Of a stretch of DNA of 64,000 nt, positions 16,307-25,089 are shown piece by piece. Within the stretch, counting starts at the first letter, position 1. The number at the start of each line of letters is the position of its first letter. Source of the DNA: Arcanobacterium phocae (GTDB lineage Bacteria > Actinomycetota > Actinomycetes > Actinomycetales > Actinomycetaceae); the NCBI RefSeq assembly GCF_018913465.1, contig NZ_JABAPM010000001.1:434001-498000 (forward strand), given 5' to 3'. A program made the translations under genes and the position numbers. The notes under the pieces are model-generated. The model saw only the letters and a list, made by a program, of their open reading frames with translations. It was not told where the DNA came from and did no database searches.

Positions 16307-17224
16307 ATGTCAGAGAACAATGAGAATCTTAACCCAACCGAGCCGGATCGGCCGGTAGTTCCGCAAGAGCCGGATCGGCCGGTAGCTCCGCAAGAGCCGG
16401 AGCAGCCGGCAGCCCCGCAGCCGAACATGGGACAACCAGCTGTTCCGCAGCAGGGATATGTTCCGCCGCAGCCGAACATGGGACAACCAGCTGTTCCGCA
16501 GCAGGGATATGTTCCGCCGCAGGCTTATCCGCAAGGCTATGCACAACAGCCAGCCCAGCCAAGCCCAGTTATTCTTGCACTCAAAGATATTCCTCGGGTC
16601 TTTGGACACATCTGGCACGGCCGGACTAGCGATACATTCGCAACTATTTTCCAGCAGCGCTTATTCGCTCTAGTGACCTTCGGCATTTATATTCTTACTG
16701 CTGGAATCTTGGGCGCTACTTCGCTGGCAAGATCCAATTTTGGACCGTTCGCTGAAGGTGATTACTACGGGACAATGATGGGTATCTTGGATCATCACTA
16801 TAGCTACTTTTCACTCAATTTCGGTCAGTGGTTCTATGCATTGATCTTGTTCTTAGTAACTAGTGTCTTGGCTATTTCCATGCGCGCCATTGCTATTATG
16901 CTGACACTGAAAGTACGCGGATTGACTGTCCAGTTTATGCGTGCACTAACGCTCTACACAGTCGCATGCATTCCAGCGTTGATGTTCCTGCCAATCGTGT
17001 TCATTATTGTTCTTCTGCCGGCATCCGGCTTTACTGCATTCTTAACCCTGGTTGTTGCGATCATGATTATTATCGCTTCTATCGTTGGTGAACTGTTGCT
17101 TTACGTTGGCATCAACCGTGAAGGCCGGATGGCTAAATCGCCGGCAGTTCCATATGCCAGCCTGACTACCGCTGCGTTGATCATCTCGTTTATTTTGAAT
17201 GTGCTCATTATGCGGAGCTTCTGA
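16307..17224 (+). CDS. Membrane protein with proline/glutamine-rich repeat N-terminus
   Basis: A 305-residue protein not assigned to a named family. Residues 1-85 are disordered and built from repeats: three nine-residue units of the form EPDRPVVPQ, then two identical 17-residue units beginning PNMGQPAVPQQGYVPP. From residue 85 a short amphipathic part leads to about five to six hydrophobic helices (FALVTFGIYILTAGILGAT, FYALILFLVTSVLAISMRAI, IPALMFLPIVFIIVLLP and others). The Pro/Gln/Tyr-rich cytoplasmic tail before a membrane domain is common in actinobacterial envelope proteins of unknown role. A strong terminator follows immediately, so the gene is the end of its transcript. No function is proposed. 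Confidence 0.75.
   Translation: MSENNENLNPTEPDRPVVPQEPDRPVAPQEPEQPAAPQPNMGQPAVPQQGYVPPQPNMGQPAVPQQGYVPPQAYPQGYAQQPAQPSPVILALKDIPRVFGHIWHGRTSDTFATIFQQRLFALVTFGIYILTAGILGATSLARSNFGPFAEGDYYGTMMGILDHHYSYFSLNFGQWFYALILFLVTSVLAISMRAIAIMLTLKVRGLTVQFMRALTLYTVACIPALMFLPIVFIIVLLPASGFTAFLTLVVAIMIIIASIVGELLLYVGINREGRMAKSPAVPYASLTTAALIISFILNVLIMRSF
16418..16519 (+). repeat. Two identical 51-base tandem repeats inside the proline-rich gene
   Basis: The 51-base unit starting CAGCCGAACATGGGACAACC occurs at 16418-16468 and again at 16469-16519 without visible mismatch. It encodes 17 residues. Upstream, at about 16340-16405, a 27-base unit (GAGCCGGATCGGCCGGTAG...) is present about three times with small changes. 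Such perfect copies point to recent slippage and probable length variation between strains. Confidence 0.9.
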
Positions 17225-17237
17225 GCAGTCTCATTCA

Positions 17238-17279
17238 GATGTGTGCCCGGTGCTAGCCACCGGGCACACATCTTTTAAT
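17238..17279 (+). terminator. Intrinsic terminator after the proline-rich membrane protein gene
   Basis: A perfect 15-bp stem, GATGTGTGCCCGGTG (17238-17252) with CACCGGGCACACATC (17258-17272), loop CTAGC, followed by TTTT. It lies 14 bases after the stop codon. Confidence 0.9.
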
Positions 17280-17281
17280 CT

Positions 17282-17312
17282 CACATTGTGGTGTATTGAG
17301 CACCACAGTGTG
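17282..17312. promoter_or_regulatory. 31-base dyad upstream of the pyr promoter
   Basis: CACATTGTGGTG (17282-17293) pairs with CACCACAGTGTG (17301-17312), one mismatch, spacer TATTGAG. It sits just upstream of the predicted -35 at 17323, a position suited to an activator or repressor site. It could also be a second hairpin of the preceding terminator region, but it has no T-run. Confidence 0.4.
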
Positions 17313-17322
17313 GGAATGAGTT

Positions 17323-17351
17323 TTGCTCTGCGGATGTCTGCTTGCTACAGT
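17323..17351 (+). promoter_or_regulatory. Predicted promoter of the pyr operon
   Basis: TTGCTC at 17323-17328 and TACAGT at 17346-17351 are separated by 17 bases and resemble a housekeeping promoter. Transcription would start near 17358 and give a leader of about 218 bases before pyrC that contains the leader ORF and attenuator. By-eye prediction. Confidence 0.5.
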
Positions 17352-17391
17352 TACCTCAGCCCAAAAAGAAGAACCGCTGGAAGGAGGAGAA

Positions 17392-17553
17392 GTGGCAGCA
17401 CGCAATACCCGCCTACGTCGCTCTTTCTGTTGGTTATGTGATTCTTCGTGGATCCCAACTTCTTCGTGGAAACCGGGAATTATTTTTCCCGTTATTCGTT
17501 ATTTATTGCTATTGAAGCCTTGGTTTTTTACCAAGGCTTTTTTATTACCCTAG
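17392..17553 (+). CDS. Predicted pyr leader peptide (pyrL-like), 53 residues
   Basis: A GTG start with an excellent ribosome site (AAGGAGG at 17381-17387, spacing four) opens a 53-codon frame ending TAG at 17551-17553. The peptide is rich in Trp, Phe, Leu and Ile; the codons just before the terminator hairpin are uridine-rich and read GIIFPVIRYLLLLKPWFF. The frame runs straight through the attenuator hairpin and stops 22 bases before pyrC. In E. coli pyrBI the leader peptide has the same property: when UTP is low, RNA polymerase pauses in U-rich sequence, the ribosome catches up, and the terminator cannot form. A short hairpin CGGGAA-N6-TTCCCG (17474-17491), here within the leader ORF, could serve as the pause signal. 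No similarity to PyrL is claimed, only the same layout. Peptide production itself is unproven. Confidence 0.55.
   Translation: MAARNTRLRRSFCWLCDSSWIPTSSWKPGIIFPVIRYLLLLKPWFFTKAFLLP
17515..17543 (+). terminator. Attenuator hairpin upstream of pyrC
   Basis: AAGCCTTGG (17515-17523) and CCAAGGCTT (17531-17539) form a perfect 9-bp stem with a T-rich loop, followed by a T-run (to 17543). It lies 32 bases before the pyrC start, downstream of the predicted promoter and inside the leader ORF, so it can only act as a conditional terminator of the pyr operon. Confidence 0.8.
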
Positions 17554-17575
17554 GGAACTAGTGAAAGGCATAGTT

Positions 17576-18832
17576 ATGGCAAACACTATTGCGACGCTTA
17601 CTCAATTTGAGCGGTATGCACGCGATAATAATTGTCCCGAGTTGCTTCGCCTCGTTGACGCAATTCATCGAGCACAAGATAGTGGCGAAATTTCCGCTAA
17701 TGTTGCAGTGTTCCCAGGCTTCTGCGATGTTCATGTCCATCTGCGAGAGCCCGGCCAAAGCTATAAAGAAACAATTGCTACCGGAACTAGGGCATCGGCA
17801 CGTGGCGGCTTTACTACCGTTGGTGCTATGCCAAACCTTGATCCGGTGCCAGATAGCTTGACGACATTAGCACTTGAGCAGGAGCTCATTAACCGTGACG
17901 CCGTTATTGAAACTCTTCCCTATGCGTCAGTCACAAAGGGAGAAGCTGGCACTGAGTTAGCCGACATAAGTGATCTTGCACCACACGTAATTGGGTTTTC
18001 CGACGACGGTCACGGTGTCGACAATTCAGATCTTATGAAAGATGCGTTGCGCTTGTTAGCACAAGCGGGCAGCATCGTCGCTGTTCATGCCGAAGATGGC
18101 GAACTGCGGCCAGCGAATTCTTGTATCAACGACGGCCCATACGCTGCGGAGCATAATCTGATCGGCATTCCTAAAACAGCGGAATATCTGCAAATTGCAC
18201 GAGATATTAAAATGTTACGCGAGCTAAAAGAAGAAGGTTACTTACCGGCTTACCATGTTTGCCATATTTCGTGCGGCGAATCAGCGGATTTGATCCGCCA
18301 AGCTAAAGCTGAAGGCTTGAATGTTACCTGCGAAACTGCCATGCATTATCTGCTGGCAGACGAATCAATGCTGATCGACGATGGCCGGTTCAAAATGAAT
18401 CCACCGTTGCGTCAGCCAGCCGATCGAGCCGCGTTAATCGATGCGTTAACCGATGGCACAGTTGATCTGATTGCGACAGATCACGCGCCGCATTCGGCTG
18501 AAGAGAAAGGCCGTGGTTTGGCGCATTCAGCATTTGGGGTTGTCGGGATTGAGATTTCATTCCCGCTTTTTTATAGCCACTTTGTTAAAACTGGCCACGT
18601 GACCTTGGAACGGGCTATCGAACTATTCACTTCGGCTGGCCGGGAGCGCTTCAATGTTGCTCAGCGCTCCAGCGATTTCACTATCTGGGATTTGGATGCA
18701 ACCTACACCATTGACCCACACGACTTTATTTCGCTCGGCAAGGCCACGCCGTTTACGGGCTGGGAAGTTTCGGGACGCTGCCTAGCGACTATCTATGACA
18801 ACGCGATTGTCTACACCACCCACGAGCTGTAA
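17576..18832 (+). CDS. pyrC: Dihydroorotase
   Basis: A 418-residue zinc amidohydrolase that closes carbamoyl aspartate to dihydroorotate, the third step of UMP synthesis. The start at 17576 follows GAAAGG by seven bases; a GTG at 17561 is in frame but has no such site. Metal-binding DVHVHLREPG is at about 50-59, GGFTTVGAMPN follows, then FSDDGHGV, the VAVHAEDGE histidine and the ATDHAPHSAEEKG aspartate motif near 302. This is the class I (bacterial PyrC of Bacillus type) form with a normal length. First structural gene of the operon behind the attenuator. Confidence 0.96.
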   Translation: MANTIATLTQFERYARDNNCPELLRLVDAIHRAQDSGEISANVAVFPGFCDVHVHLREPGQSYKETIATGTRASARGGFTTVGAMPNLDPVPDSLTTLALEQELINRDAVIETLPYASVTKGEAGTELADISDLAPHVIGFSDDGHGVDNSDLMKDALRLLAQAGSIVAVHAEDGELRPANSCINDGPYAAEHNLIGIPKTAEYLQIARDIKMLRELKEEGYLPAYHVCHISCGESADLIRQAKAEGLNVTCETAMHYLLADESMLIDDGRFKMNPPLRQPADRAALIDALTDGTVDLIATDHAPHSAEEKGRGLAHSAFGVVGIEISFPLFYSHFVKTGHVTLERAIELFTSAGRERFNVAQRSSDFTIWDLDATYTIDPHDFISLGKATPFTGWEVSGRCLATIYDNAIVYTTHEL

Positions 18833-18865
18833 AACGATTAACGACAACGACAACGGAGAACAACA

Positions 18866-21800
18866 ATGCCAAAGAACAACACCGTCAAAACTGTACTTAT
18901 TATTGGATCTGGCCCGATTGTGATCGGTCAGGCTGCGGAATTTGATTATGCTGGAACCCAAGCTTGCTTAGCTTTGAAAGAAGAAGGCTACCGAGTTATT
19001 CTGGTTAATTCTAATCCAGCAACAATCATGACTGATTCGGAAATCGCGGATCGTGTGTACATGGAACCGTTAACTCTCGAATACGTCGCCAAGATTATTC
19101 GCAAGGAACGCCCAGATGCTATTGTTCCAGGAATCGGTGGCCAGACTGGTTTGAACCTTGCCATGCAGTTGGAAAAGAAGGGGATTCTGGCTGAATGTGG
19201 AGTTCAGCTTTTGGGAACTCCATCTGAGTCAATCGAACGTGCCGAAGACCGTGAGCAGTTTAAAGAGCTGTGTGAATCCATCGGTGAGCCGGTGATTGCT
19301 TCCGAGATCGCTTATTCAATCGATGAAGCGAAGGTCGCAGCTAAACGCATCGGTTACCCGGTCGTTTTGCGTCCAGCATTTACCCTTGGTGGTACCGGCG
19401 GCGGTTTTGCTCATAATGAGCCTGAGCTGATCGATATGATGCAGAATGCCTTGCAGCTTTCCCCAGTTCGCCAGGTTCTGATCGAAAAGTCTATCTTGGG
19501 CTATAAGGAAATCGAATTTGAAGTGATGCGTGACTGTGCGGATAACACAATCTGCATCTGCTCGATGGAAAATATTGATCCGGTGGGCGTGCATACTGGG
19601 GATTCCGTCGTCGTCGCCCCGGCGCTCTCCCTGAGCGACGCCGATTTAACGATGCTTAAAGAATCTGCGTTCAAACTGATTCGTGCCTTGAAAATCGAAG
19701 GTGGCTGCAACGTCCAATTCGCAGTCAATCCGACCTCGAGCGAATACTTCCTCATTGAAGTTAATCCACGAGTGTCACGATCGTCCGCCTTGGCATCCAA
19801 GGCTTCGGGGTATCCGATTGCGCGAGTGACAGCGAAAGTCGCACTCGGTCTGACTCTTGACGAGATTCCGGTGGCTGGAACATTTGCTAGCAAAGATCCA
19901 GTCCTCGATTATTTAGTGGCAAAGTTCCCGCGCTTCCCGTTCGATAAGTTCACTGATGCACCTAACCTCTTAGGCACACAGATGAAAGCTACTGGCGAGG
20001 TGATGGGAATTGGTTCGAACCTAGAAGAATGTTTGCTTAAGTCGGTACGGTCTTTAGAGATCGGCGTCGACCATTTCTTTATGCCAACGTTTGCCCAGAT
20101 GTCCGACGACGACTTGTGGGCCTACGTGACGCAGTTCCGTTCCGATACGATGTTTGCGATCGTTGAATTACTGCGCCGCGGCGCAAGTATTGACGAGCTT
20201 CATCGGGTCACGATGGTCACCCCGCTGTTCCTCGAATCATTCGCATCGATCGTTGCGATGGAAAACAAACTACTAGATCACGTGTTAGACGACGACGTTT
20301 TGCGCGAAGCAAAACAGATGGGATTTGCGGACACAGTGATTGCTCGGCTGTGGGACACCACCGAGCATGAGGTGAGCTCGCGCCGGCATGATGCGGGAAT
20401 TGTTCCGGCATTCCGCATGGTTGATACGCTGAAGTCTGGCGCGTATGTGCCATACTTCTACTCATCCTTCTCAGGCCACAACGAATCGCAACTGACCGAT
20501 CGTAAAAAGGTTATTGTGCTGGGAGCTGGACCAATCCGAATCGGTCAAGGAGTGGAATTTGACTATTCCTCGGTACATGCGATTAAAACGATTCGAGAAG
20601 CCGGATACGAAGCGATCATCATCAACGACAATCCCGAAACTGTCTCTACCGATTACACGACGGCTGATAAGCTTTACTTCGAACCACTAACGCCAGAAGA
20701 CGTGATGAACATTGTGGAGTTTGAACAGCCTATCGGCGTGATTACGTCTTTGGGTGGACAAACTGCGATTAACCTCGCCGGTCCGTTGGCTGAGCGCGGA
20801 GTAAACCTGTTGGGTACGTCCTTGGCAGCTATTAACCGGGCCGAGGACCGCGATGAGTTTGAACGATTGCTGTCGGAACTAAACATTCCGCAGGCACCCG
20901 GCAAAGCTGTGACGAATGTTGACGATGGTCTTGCAGTGGCTCATCAGGTTGGCTACCCAGTGTTAGTTCGTCCGTCGTTCGTCCTGGGTGGGCGCGCGAT
21001 GCGGATTGTTGGCTCGGACCAGCAACTGCGTCACTACCTATCACAAGGATTGGATATCGACGTGGATCGACCGGTACTGGTTGATAAATATATCTCCGGA
21101 AAAGAACTCGAAGTCGACGCGATTTGTGATGGGCGTGATGTGTTTGTTGCCGGAATCATGGAGCTGGTGGAGCACACCGGTGTCCACTCGGGGGATTCAA
21201 TCTCGGTCTATCCAACGTTCTCGGTCTCCGGCAAGGTCAAAGGACAGATCTTAAAGTATACGAAGGCACTGGGATTGGCGATCGGGATCACCGGATTGTT
21301 CAACGTCCAATTCATCGTGGACGAAAACGAAAAGGTCTACATTATTGAGGTTAATCCACGCTCCTCGCGTACCGTCCCGTTCTTGTCGAAAGTCACCGGG
21401 TTTGCATTGCCAGCTATCGCTACTCGAGCGATTATGGACGAATCACTTAAAGAACAAGGAATCTTCGACCTCTATCCGGAAGAACGCGATCGGTTCTTCG
21501 TCAAGGCTCCAGTTTTCTCGTTTAACAAGATCAAAGGCTTGGATGCCTACCTTTCCCCAGAAATGAAGTCGACCGGCGAAGCGATCGGGTACGACGACGA
21601 TCTGAACCGTGCTCTCTATAAGGCCCTGCAAGCTGCTGGAATGAATCTTCTCAACTACGGAACTGTGCTGGCGACTATTGACGATAAAGATAAGGAGCGT
21701 GCGCTCGGTCTTATCCGTAGATTCTACAATCTCGGCTTCAATATTGCGGCTACTGCGGGCACTGCCCGATACTTGAAAGAAAACGGTATTCGTACCCATG

Positions 21801-22057
21801 CGATGAGTAAGATTTCGGAAGGTTCAACCGAGATCATCGATGCGATCGAAGCGCAGCATCTGTCCTACATTATTAATACGCAAGGCGTTGAAGAATCATC
21901 CCAAAAGTCCGATGGGGCACAGATTCGAGCGAAGGCATCCGAGTTTTCGGTTACCTTATTGACATCACTCGACACGGTGAATGTGTTGCTTGATGTGCTC
22001 GAAGAAATTACCTTGAACGTTTCGACGATCGATGCACCGCGCCGCCAAGGAGCCTGA
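18866..22057 (+). CDS. carB: Carbamoyl phosphate synthase large subunit
   Basis: A 1063-residue full-length large subunit that makes carbamoyl phosphate from bicarbonate, ammonia and two ATP. The two homologous halves are clear: the first begins TVKTVLIIGSGPIVIGQAAE, the second (about residue 548) VIVLGAGPIRIGQGVEFDYS. ATP-grasp signatures are seen in each half (VLRPAFTLGGTGGG; VLVRPSFVLGGRAMRI), and the C-terminal MGS-like domain for UMP/ornithine control starts near 930. The ammonia-supplying small subunit carA is not in this operon, although it usually lies directly before carB; it must be elsewhere in the genome or ammonia is used directly. 33 bases separate it from pyrC. Confidence 0.97.
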   Translation: MPKNNTVKTVLIIGSGPIVIGQAAEFDYAGTQACLALKEEGYRVILVNSNPATIMTDSEIADRVYMEPLTLEYVAKIIRKERPDAIVPGIGGQTGLNLAMQLEKKGILAECGVQLLGTPSESIERAEDREQFKELCESIGEPVIASEIAYSIDEAKVAAKRIGYPVVLRPAFTLGGTGGGFAHNEPELIDMMQNALQLSPVRQVLIEKSILGYKEIEFEVMRDCADNTICICSMENIDPVGVHTGDSVVVAPALSLSDADLTMLKESAFKLIRALKIEGGCNVQFAVNPTSSEYFLIEVNPRVSRSSALASKASGYPIARVTAKVALGLTLDEIPVAGTFASKDPVLDYLVAKFPRFPFDKFTDAPNLLGTQMKATGEVMGIGSNLEECLLKSVRSLEIGVDHFFMPTFAQMSDDDLWAYVTQFRSDTMFAIVELLRRGASIDELHRVTMVTPLFLESFASIVAMENKLLDHVLDDDVLREAKQMGFADTVIARLWDTTEHEVSSRRHDAGIVPAFRMVDTLKSGAYVPYFYSSFSGHNESQLTDRKKVIVLGAGPIRIGQGVEFDYSSVHAIKTIREAGYEAIIINDNPETVSTDYTTADKLYFEPLTPEDVMNIVEFEQPIGVITSLGGQTAINLAGPLAERGVNLLGTSLAAINRAEDRDEFERLLSELNIPQAPGKAVTNVDDGLAVAHQVGYPVLVRPSFVLGGRAMRIVGSDQQLRHYLSQGLDIDVDRPVLVDKYISGKELEVDAICDGRDVFVAGIMELVEHTGVHSGDSISVYPTFSVSGKVKGQILKYTKALGLAIGITGLFNVQFIVDENEKVYIIEVNPRSSRTVPFLSKVTGFALPAIATRAIMDESLKEQGIFDLYPEERDRFFVKAPVFSFNKIKGLDAYLSPEMKSTGEAIGYDDDLNRALYKALQAAGMNLLNYGTVLATIDDKDKERALGLIRRFYNLGFNIAATAGTARYLKENGIRTHAMSKISEGSTEIIDAIEAQHLSYIINTQGVEESSQKSDGAQIRAKASEFSVTLLTSLDTVNVLLDVLEEITLNVSTIDAPRRQGA

Positions 22058-22060
22058 TTA

Positions 22061-22828
22061 ATGACAAACATCAAGGTTCACGCATGCGTGGTTGAGAATA
22101 CTGCGCTGACAGAAACAATTTATCGGTTGCGGCTGCGATGCGAGTCGTTCGCGCCTGCGCAGCCGGGACAATTCGTGAATGTCACAATTCCGGGATTCTT
22201 CTTGCGCCGACCGTTAGCCATTGCTGACGTGGTATATGAGCACGACGGCGGCGCCACCTTAACGCTGATAGTTGCCCAGGTAGGTGCTGGAACTCAGACA
22301 CTTGCCAGCGTCACACCCGGCACAAAGATCGACGTTCTCGGCCCGCTCGGACACGGTTTTGACGTGGACGGGGCGGGACCAACCCCGGTTCTTGTTGGTG
22401 GTGGATCTGGAATACCGCCGCTCTATTTCGCCGCGAAGTATGCAGTTGCACGTGGATACAGGCCGCACGTTCTGCTGGGGTTCCGTACTGCACATGACGT
22501 GTATGCCGAACAAGATTTTCGCGAACTTGGCTGTGACGTTTCGGTAGCTACTGAAGACGGATCGTATGGGGTAGCAGGTTTTGTGACTGCCGCTATGCCC
22601 GATGATGCGTCGCACGTCTTAGCCTGCGGACCAGAGGGGATGTTACGTTCCGTCGTCGCGCGCTCGCGTGGAGATGTCCAGGTCAGTCTGGAAGCACATA
22701 TGGGATGCGGCTTTGGTGCCTGCTTAGGCTGCACTGTACAGACCGTCCGAGGGTTGGAACGCGTATGCGTGGAAGGTCCAGTCTTTGACAGTACGGACGT
22801 GATTTTTGGTGGGGAGGTAGTGCGATGA
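22061..22828 (+). CDS. pyrK: Dihydroorotate dehydrogenase B, electron transfer subunit
   Basis: A 255-residue FAD and [2Fe-2S] protein that passes electrons from PyrD to NAD+. It has the ferredoxin-reductase FAD motif (FLRRPLAIADVV), the NAD-binding glycine motif PVLVGGGSGIPPLYFAAK, and the cluster-binding cysteines CGFGACLGCTVQ with a further Cys in VCVEGPVF near the C-terminus. Its presence shows that PyrD is the NAD-linked heterotetrameric 1B enzyme. The stop overlaps the pyrD start by four bases. Confidence 0.95.
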   Translation: MTNIKVHACVVENTALTETIYRLRLRCESFAPAQPGQFVNVTIPGFFLRRPLAIADVVYEHDGGATLTLIVAQVGAGTQTLASVTPGTKIDVLGPLGHGFDVDGAGPTPVLVGGGSGIPPLYFAAKYAVARGYRPHVLLGFRTAHDVYAEQDFRELGCDVSVATEDGSYGVAGFVTAAMPDDASHVLACGPEGMLRSVVARSRGDVQVSLEAHMGCGFGACLGCTVQTVRGLERVCVEGPVFDSTDVIFGGEVVR

Positions 22829-23745
22829 CGAATCGACTCGCAGTTGATTTATGTGGAATTACTATCGACAACCCCATCATTGGTGCTTCGGGCACGTTCG
22901 GATTTGGTGCCGAGTTTGCTCGCCTGTGGGACATTAACCAGTTGGGGACGTTCTCGTTTAAGGGGACGACGGCGCAGCCGCGCCCGGGAAACGCTCAACC
23001 GCGGGTGGCGGAAGCACCAGGCGGGATGCTCAACGCTATCGGGCTAGCAAATCCTGGCGCGGATGCAGTTATTTCCCATGAACTGCCGCAGATGCGAACG
23101 TATTTCCATAAACCAGTGATGGCAAACGTCGCTGGATTTTCGCTCGCGGAATACGAGCAGGTCGCAGCGGCGCTGGATGCACAAGAAAACGTTGGCTGGT
23201 TAGAAGTCAATATTTCCTGCCCTAACGTTCACGATGGTGGCAAGACATTTGCGGACTCGCCCGAATCGGCGGCTCAGGTGTGTCAAGCAATCAAAGAGGT
23301 AACAACAAAACCTGTCATTATGAAGCTATCGCCAAATAGCGGGGCAGTAGTCGATACTGCTCAGGCCTGCCAGGATGCCGGTGCTGATGCGCTCAGCTTG
23401 ATTAACACCTTCGTCGGTATGCGGCTGAACCTACGCACTGGACAGCCTATTCTTGCTAACCGTACCGGCGGGGTATCAGGCCCGGGAGTATTCCCGATGG
23501 CTTTAAGAATGGTGTGGGACGTGACCCATGCCGTCGATATCCCTGTGATTGGAATCGGTGGAATTACCAGCGCTCGCGACGTCATCGAAATGATGCATGC
23601 TGGTGCCACTGCCGTCCAAGTAGGCACCGCTAATCTCGTCAATCCCTACGCCTGCTTAGAAATTATTCAACAGCTACCAGCTGAAATGGACCGATACGGG
23701 ATACAAACCTTAGCCTCCCTTACCCCACACCGAAAGGACTCATAA
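22825..23745 (+). CDS. pyrD: Dihydroorotate dehydrogenase B (NAD+), catalytic subunit
   Basis: A 306-residue FMN enzyme oxidising dihydroorotate to orotate. The sequence begins RLAVDLCGITIDNPIIGASG as in class 1B enzymes. The catalytic cysteine is in EVNISCPNVHDGG (about 130), FMN contacts are in VIGIGGITSARDVIEMM and GATAVQVGTANLVNP. It is cytosolic, with no membrane anchor, in agreement with the PyrK partner gene overlapping upstream. Class 1B enzymes tie pyrimidine synthesis to the NAD pool and allow it without a respiratory quinone, which suits a fermentative life. Confidence 0.96.
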   Translation: MTNRLAVDLCGITIDNPIIGASGTFGFGAEFARLWDINQLGTFSFKGTTAQPRPGNAQPRVAEAPGGMLNAIGLANPGADAVISHELPQMRTYFHKPVMANVAGFSLAEYEQVAAALDAQENVGWLEVNISCPNVHDGGKTFADSPESAAQVCQAIKEVTTKPVIMKLSPNSGAVVDTAQACQDAGADALSLINTFVGMRLNLRTGQPILANRTGGVSGPGVFPMALRMVWDVTHAVDIPVIGIGGITSARDVIEMMHAGATAVQVGTANLVNPYACLEIIQQLPAEMDRYGIQTLASLTPHRKDS

Positions 23746-23746
23746 C

Positions 23747-24445
23747 ATGACACGAGACGTTATCGTAGCCTGTGACTTCGATTCCGCCCACACTCTCACT
23801 ACGTTCTTGGACCTGTTTGAAGATGACAAACCATTCGTCAAAATTGGCATGGAGATGTTCTATGCCGGTGGACCAGAGATCGTTCGGGAAGTGAAAAAAC
23901 GCGGACATAAAATATTCCTCGACCTCAAACTGCACGACATTCCACAAACTGTTCGCAAAACAATGCGGGTGCTGTCCCAACTCGACGTCGATATGACAAA
24001 CCTCCATTGCGCTGGCGGAAGCACCATGATGAAAGCAGCCATCGAGGGCCTCACCCGATCAGATGGAACCCGTCCACTCCTCATCGGCGTAACTCAACTA
24101 ACATCGACCAGCCAAGAGATGCTTGAAGATGAACTCCTCATCTCGCAACCTATGCCTGACGTTGTTGCTAGCTACGCAGCCAACGCACAACACAGTGGTC
24201 TCGACGGCGTCGTATGTTCACCATTAGAAGCCCAGCCAGTACACGAGAAACTGGGGAAGTCATTCCTCACAGTCACCCCGGGTATTCGGTTTGCGGACAG
24301 CGCCGCGGATGACCAACGGCGAATCACCACCCCACACCAAGCCTATGAACTAGGAGCCGACATGATTGTTGTTGGCCGCCCAATAACCCAAGCTACTGAC
24401 CCAGTAGCTGCATACACCCGTTGCGTTAAGGAGTTTACTCGATGA
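23747..24445 (+). CDS. pyrF: Orotidine 5'-phosphate decarboxylase
   Basis: A 232-residue TIM-barrel enzyme making UMP from OMP. The catalytic signature FLDLKLHDIPQTV (residues 63-75) and the phosphate-binding end GADMIVVGRPITQA identify the group I enzyme as in Bacillus and E. coli. The mycobacterial form is a different, longer type, so this gene is closer to the Firmicutes/Bifidobacterium pattern. It starts one base after pyrD ends, behind AAAGGA, and overlaps pyrE by four bases. Confidence 0.96.
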   Translation: MTRDVIVACDFDSAHTLTTFLDLFEDDKPFVKIGMEMFYAGGPEIVREVKKRGHKIFLDLKLHDIPQTVRKTMRVLSQLDVDMTNLHCAGGSTMMKAAIEGLTRSDGTRPLLIGVTQLTSTSQEMLEDELLISQPMPDVVASYAANAQHSGLDGVVCSPLEAQPVHEKLGKSFLTVTPGIRFADSAADDQRRITTPHQAYELGADMIVVGRPITQATDPVAAYTRCVKEFTR

Positions 24446-25086
24446 ATACCGCCCAAACCGTCGCTCAAGCGTTACTTGACATTCAAGCAGTCTTCTTGCG
24501 TCCAGATGATCCATTCACTTGGGCTTCCGGAATTAAAAGTCCTATCTACACCGATAACCGATTGATTCTTACCGCTCCACAACAACGAAACATCGTAGAA
24601 GATGCGCTCGCACAACGAATCCGCGAAGCATTCCCCGATACCGAAGTCCTCATGGGTACCGCCACCGCCGGTATCGCGCATGCTGCGCTCGCGGCAGATC
24701 GGCTAGGTATTCCGATGGGGTACGTGCGTTCTTCGGCAAAAGACCATGGACGCACTAACCGGATTGAAGGACGATTAGAACCGGGGGCCAACGTCGTCGT
24801 CGTTGAAGATCTGATCTCAACCGGCGGTTCCGTGATCGAAACGGTTCGTGCGTTACAAGACGCTGGTGCGAATGTGCTCGGGATCGTCGCTATCTTTAGC
24901 TATGGAATGCAGGTAGCACAAGCAGCGATGCAGGAAGCCAATATCGAGCTGACCACCTTGACAAACTTCGACAATGCGATTGAATTAGCCGAAAAAACCG
25001 GACTAATTTCCAGTGCGGATCTGCCACGCTTGCGAGCTTTTCGAGATAACCCACGTGATGATTCGTGGCTGACGAAGGCAGAATAA
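24442..25086 (+). CDS. pyrE: Orotate phosphoribosyltransferase
   Basis: A 214-residue type I phosphoribosyltransferase that joins orotate and PRPP to give OMP. The PRPP loop VVVVEDLISTGGSVIETV is at about 115-132, the flexible loop with YVRSSAKDHGRTNRIEG precedes it, and the substrate-binding start FTWASGIKSPIYTDNR is near residue 27. Length is typical. It overlaps pyrF (ATGA) and is followed three bases later by pyrB, so the last two steps of UMP synthesis and the second are translated together. Confidence 0.96.
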   Translation: MNTAQTVAQALLDIQAVFLRPDDPFTWASGIKSPIYTDNRLILTAPQQRNIVEDALAQRIREAFPDTEVLMGTATAGIAHAALAADRLGIPMGYVRSSAKDHGRTNRIEGRLEPGANVVVVEDLISTGGSVIETVRALQDAGANVLGIVAIFSYGMQVAQAAMQEANIELTTLTNFDNAIELAEKTGLISSADLPRLRAFRDNPRDDSWLTKAE

Positions 25087-25089
25087 ATC

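Noticed and set aside
17323-17391. Longer version of the pyr leader ORF from an upstream start
   Set aside because: These bases overlap the predicted promoter and have no ribosome site; the GTG at 17392 has AAGGAGG.
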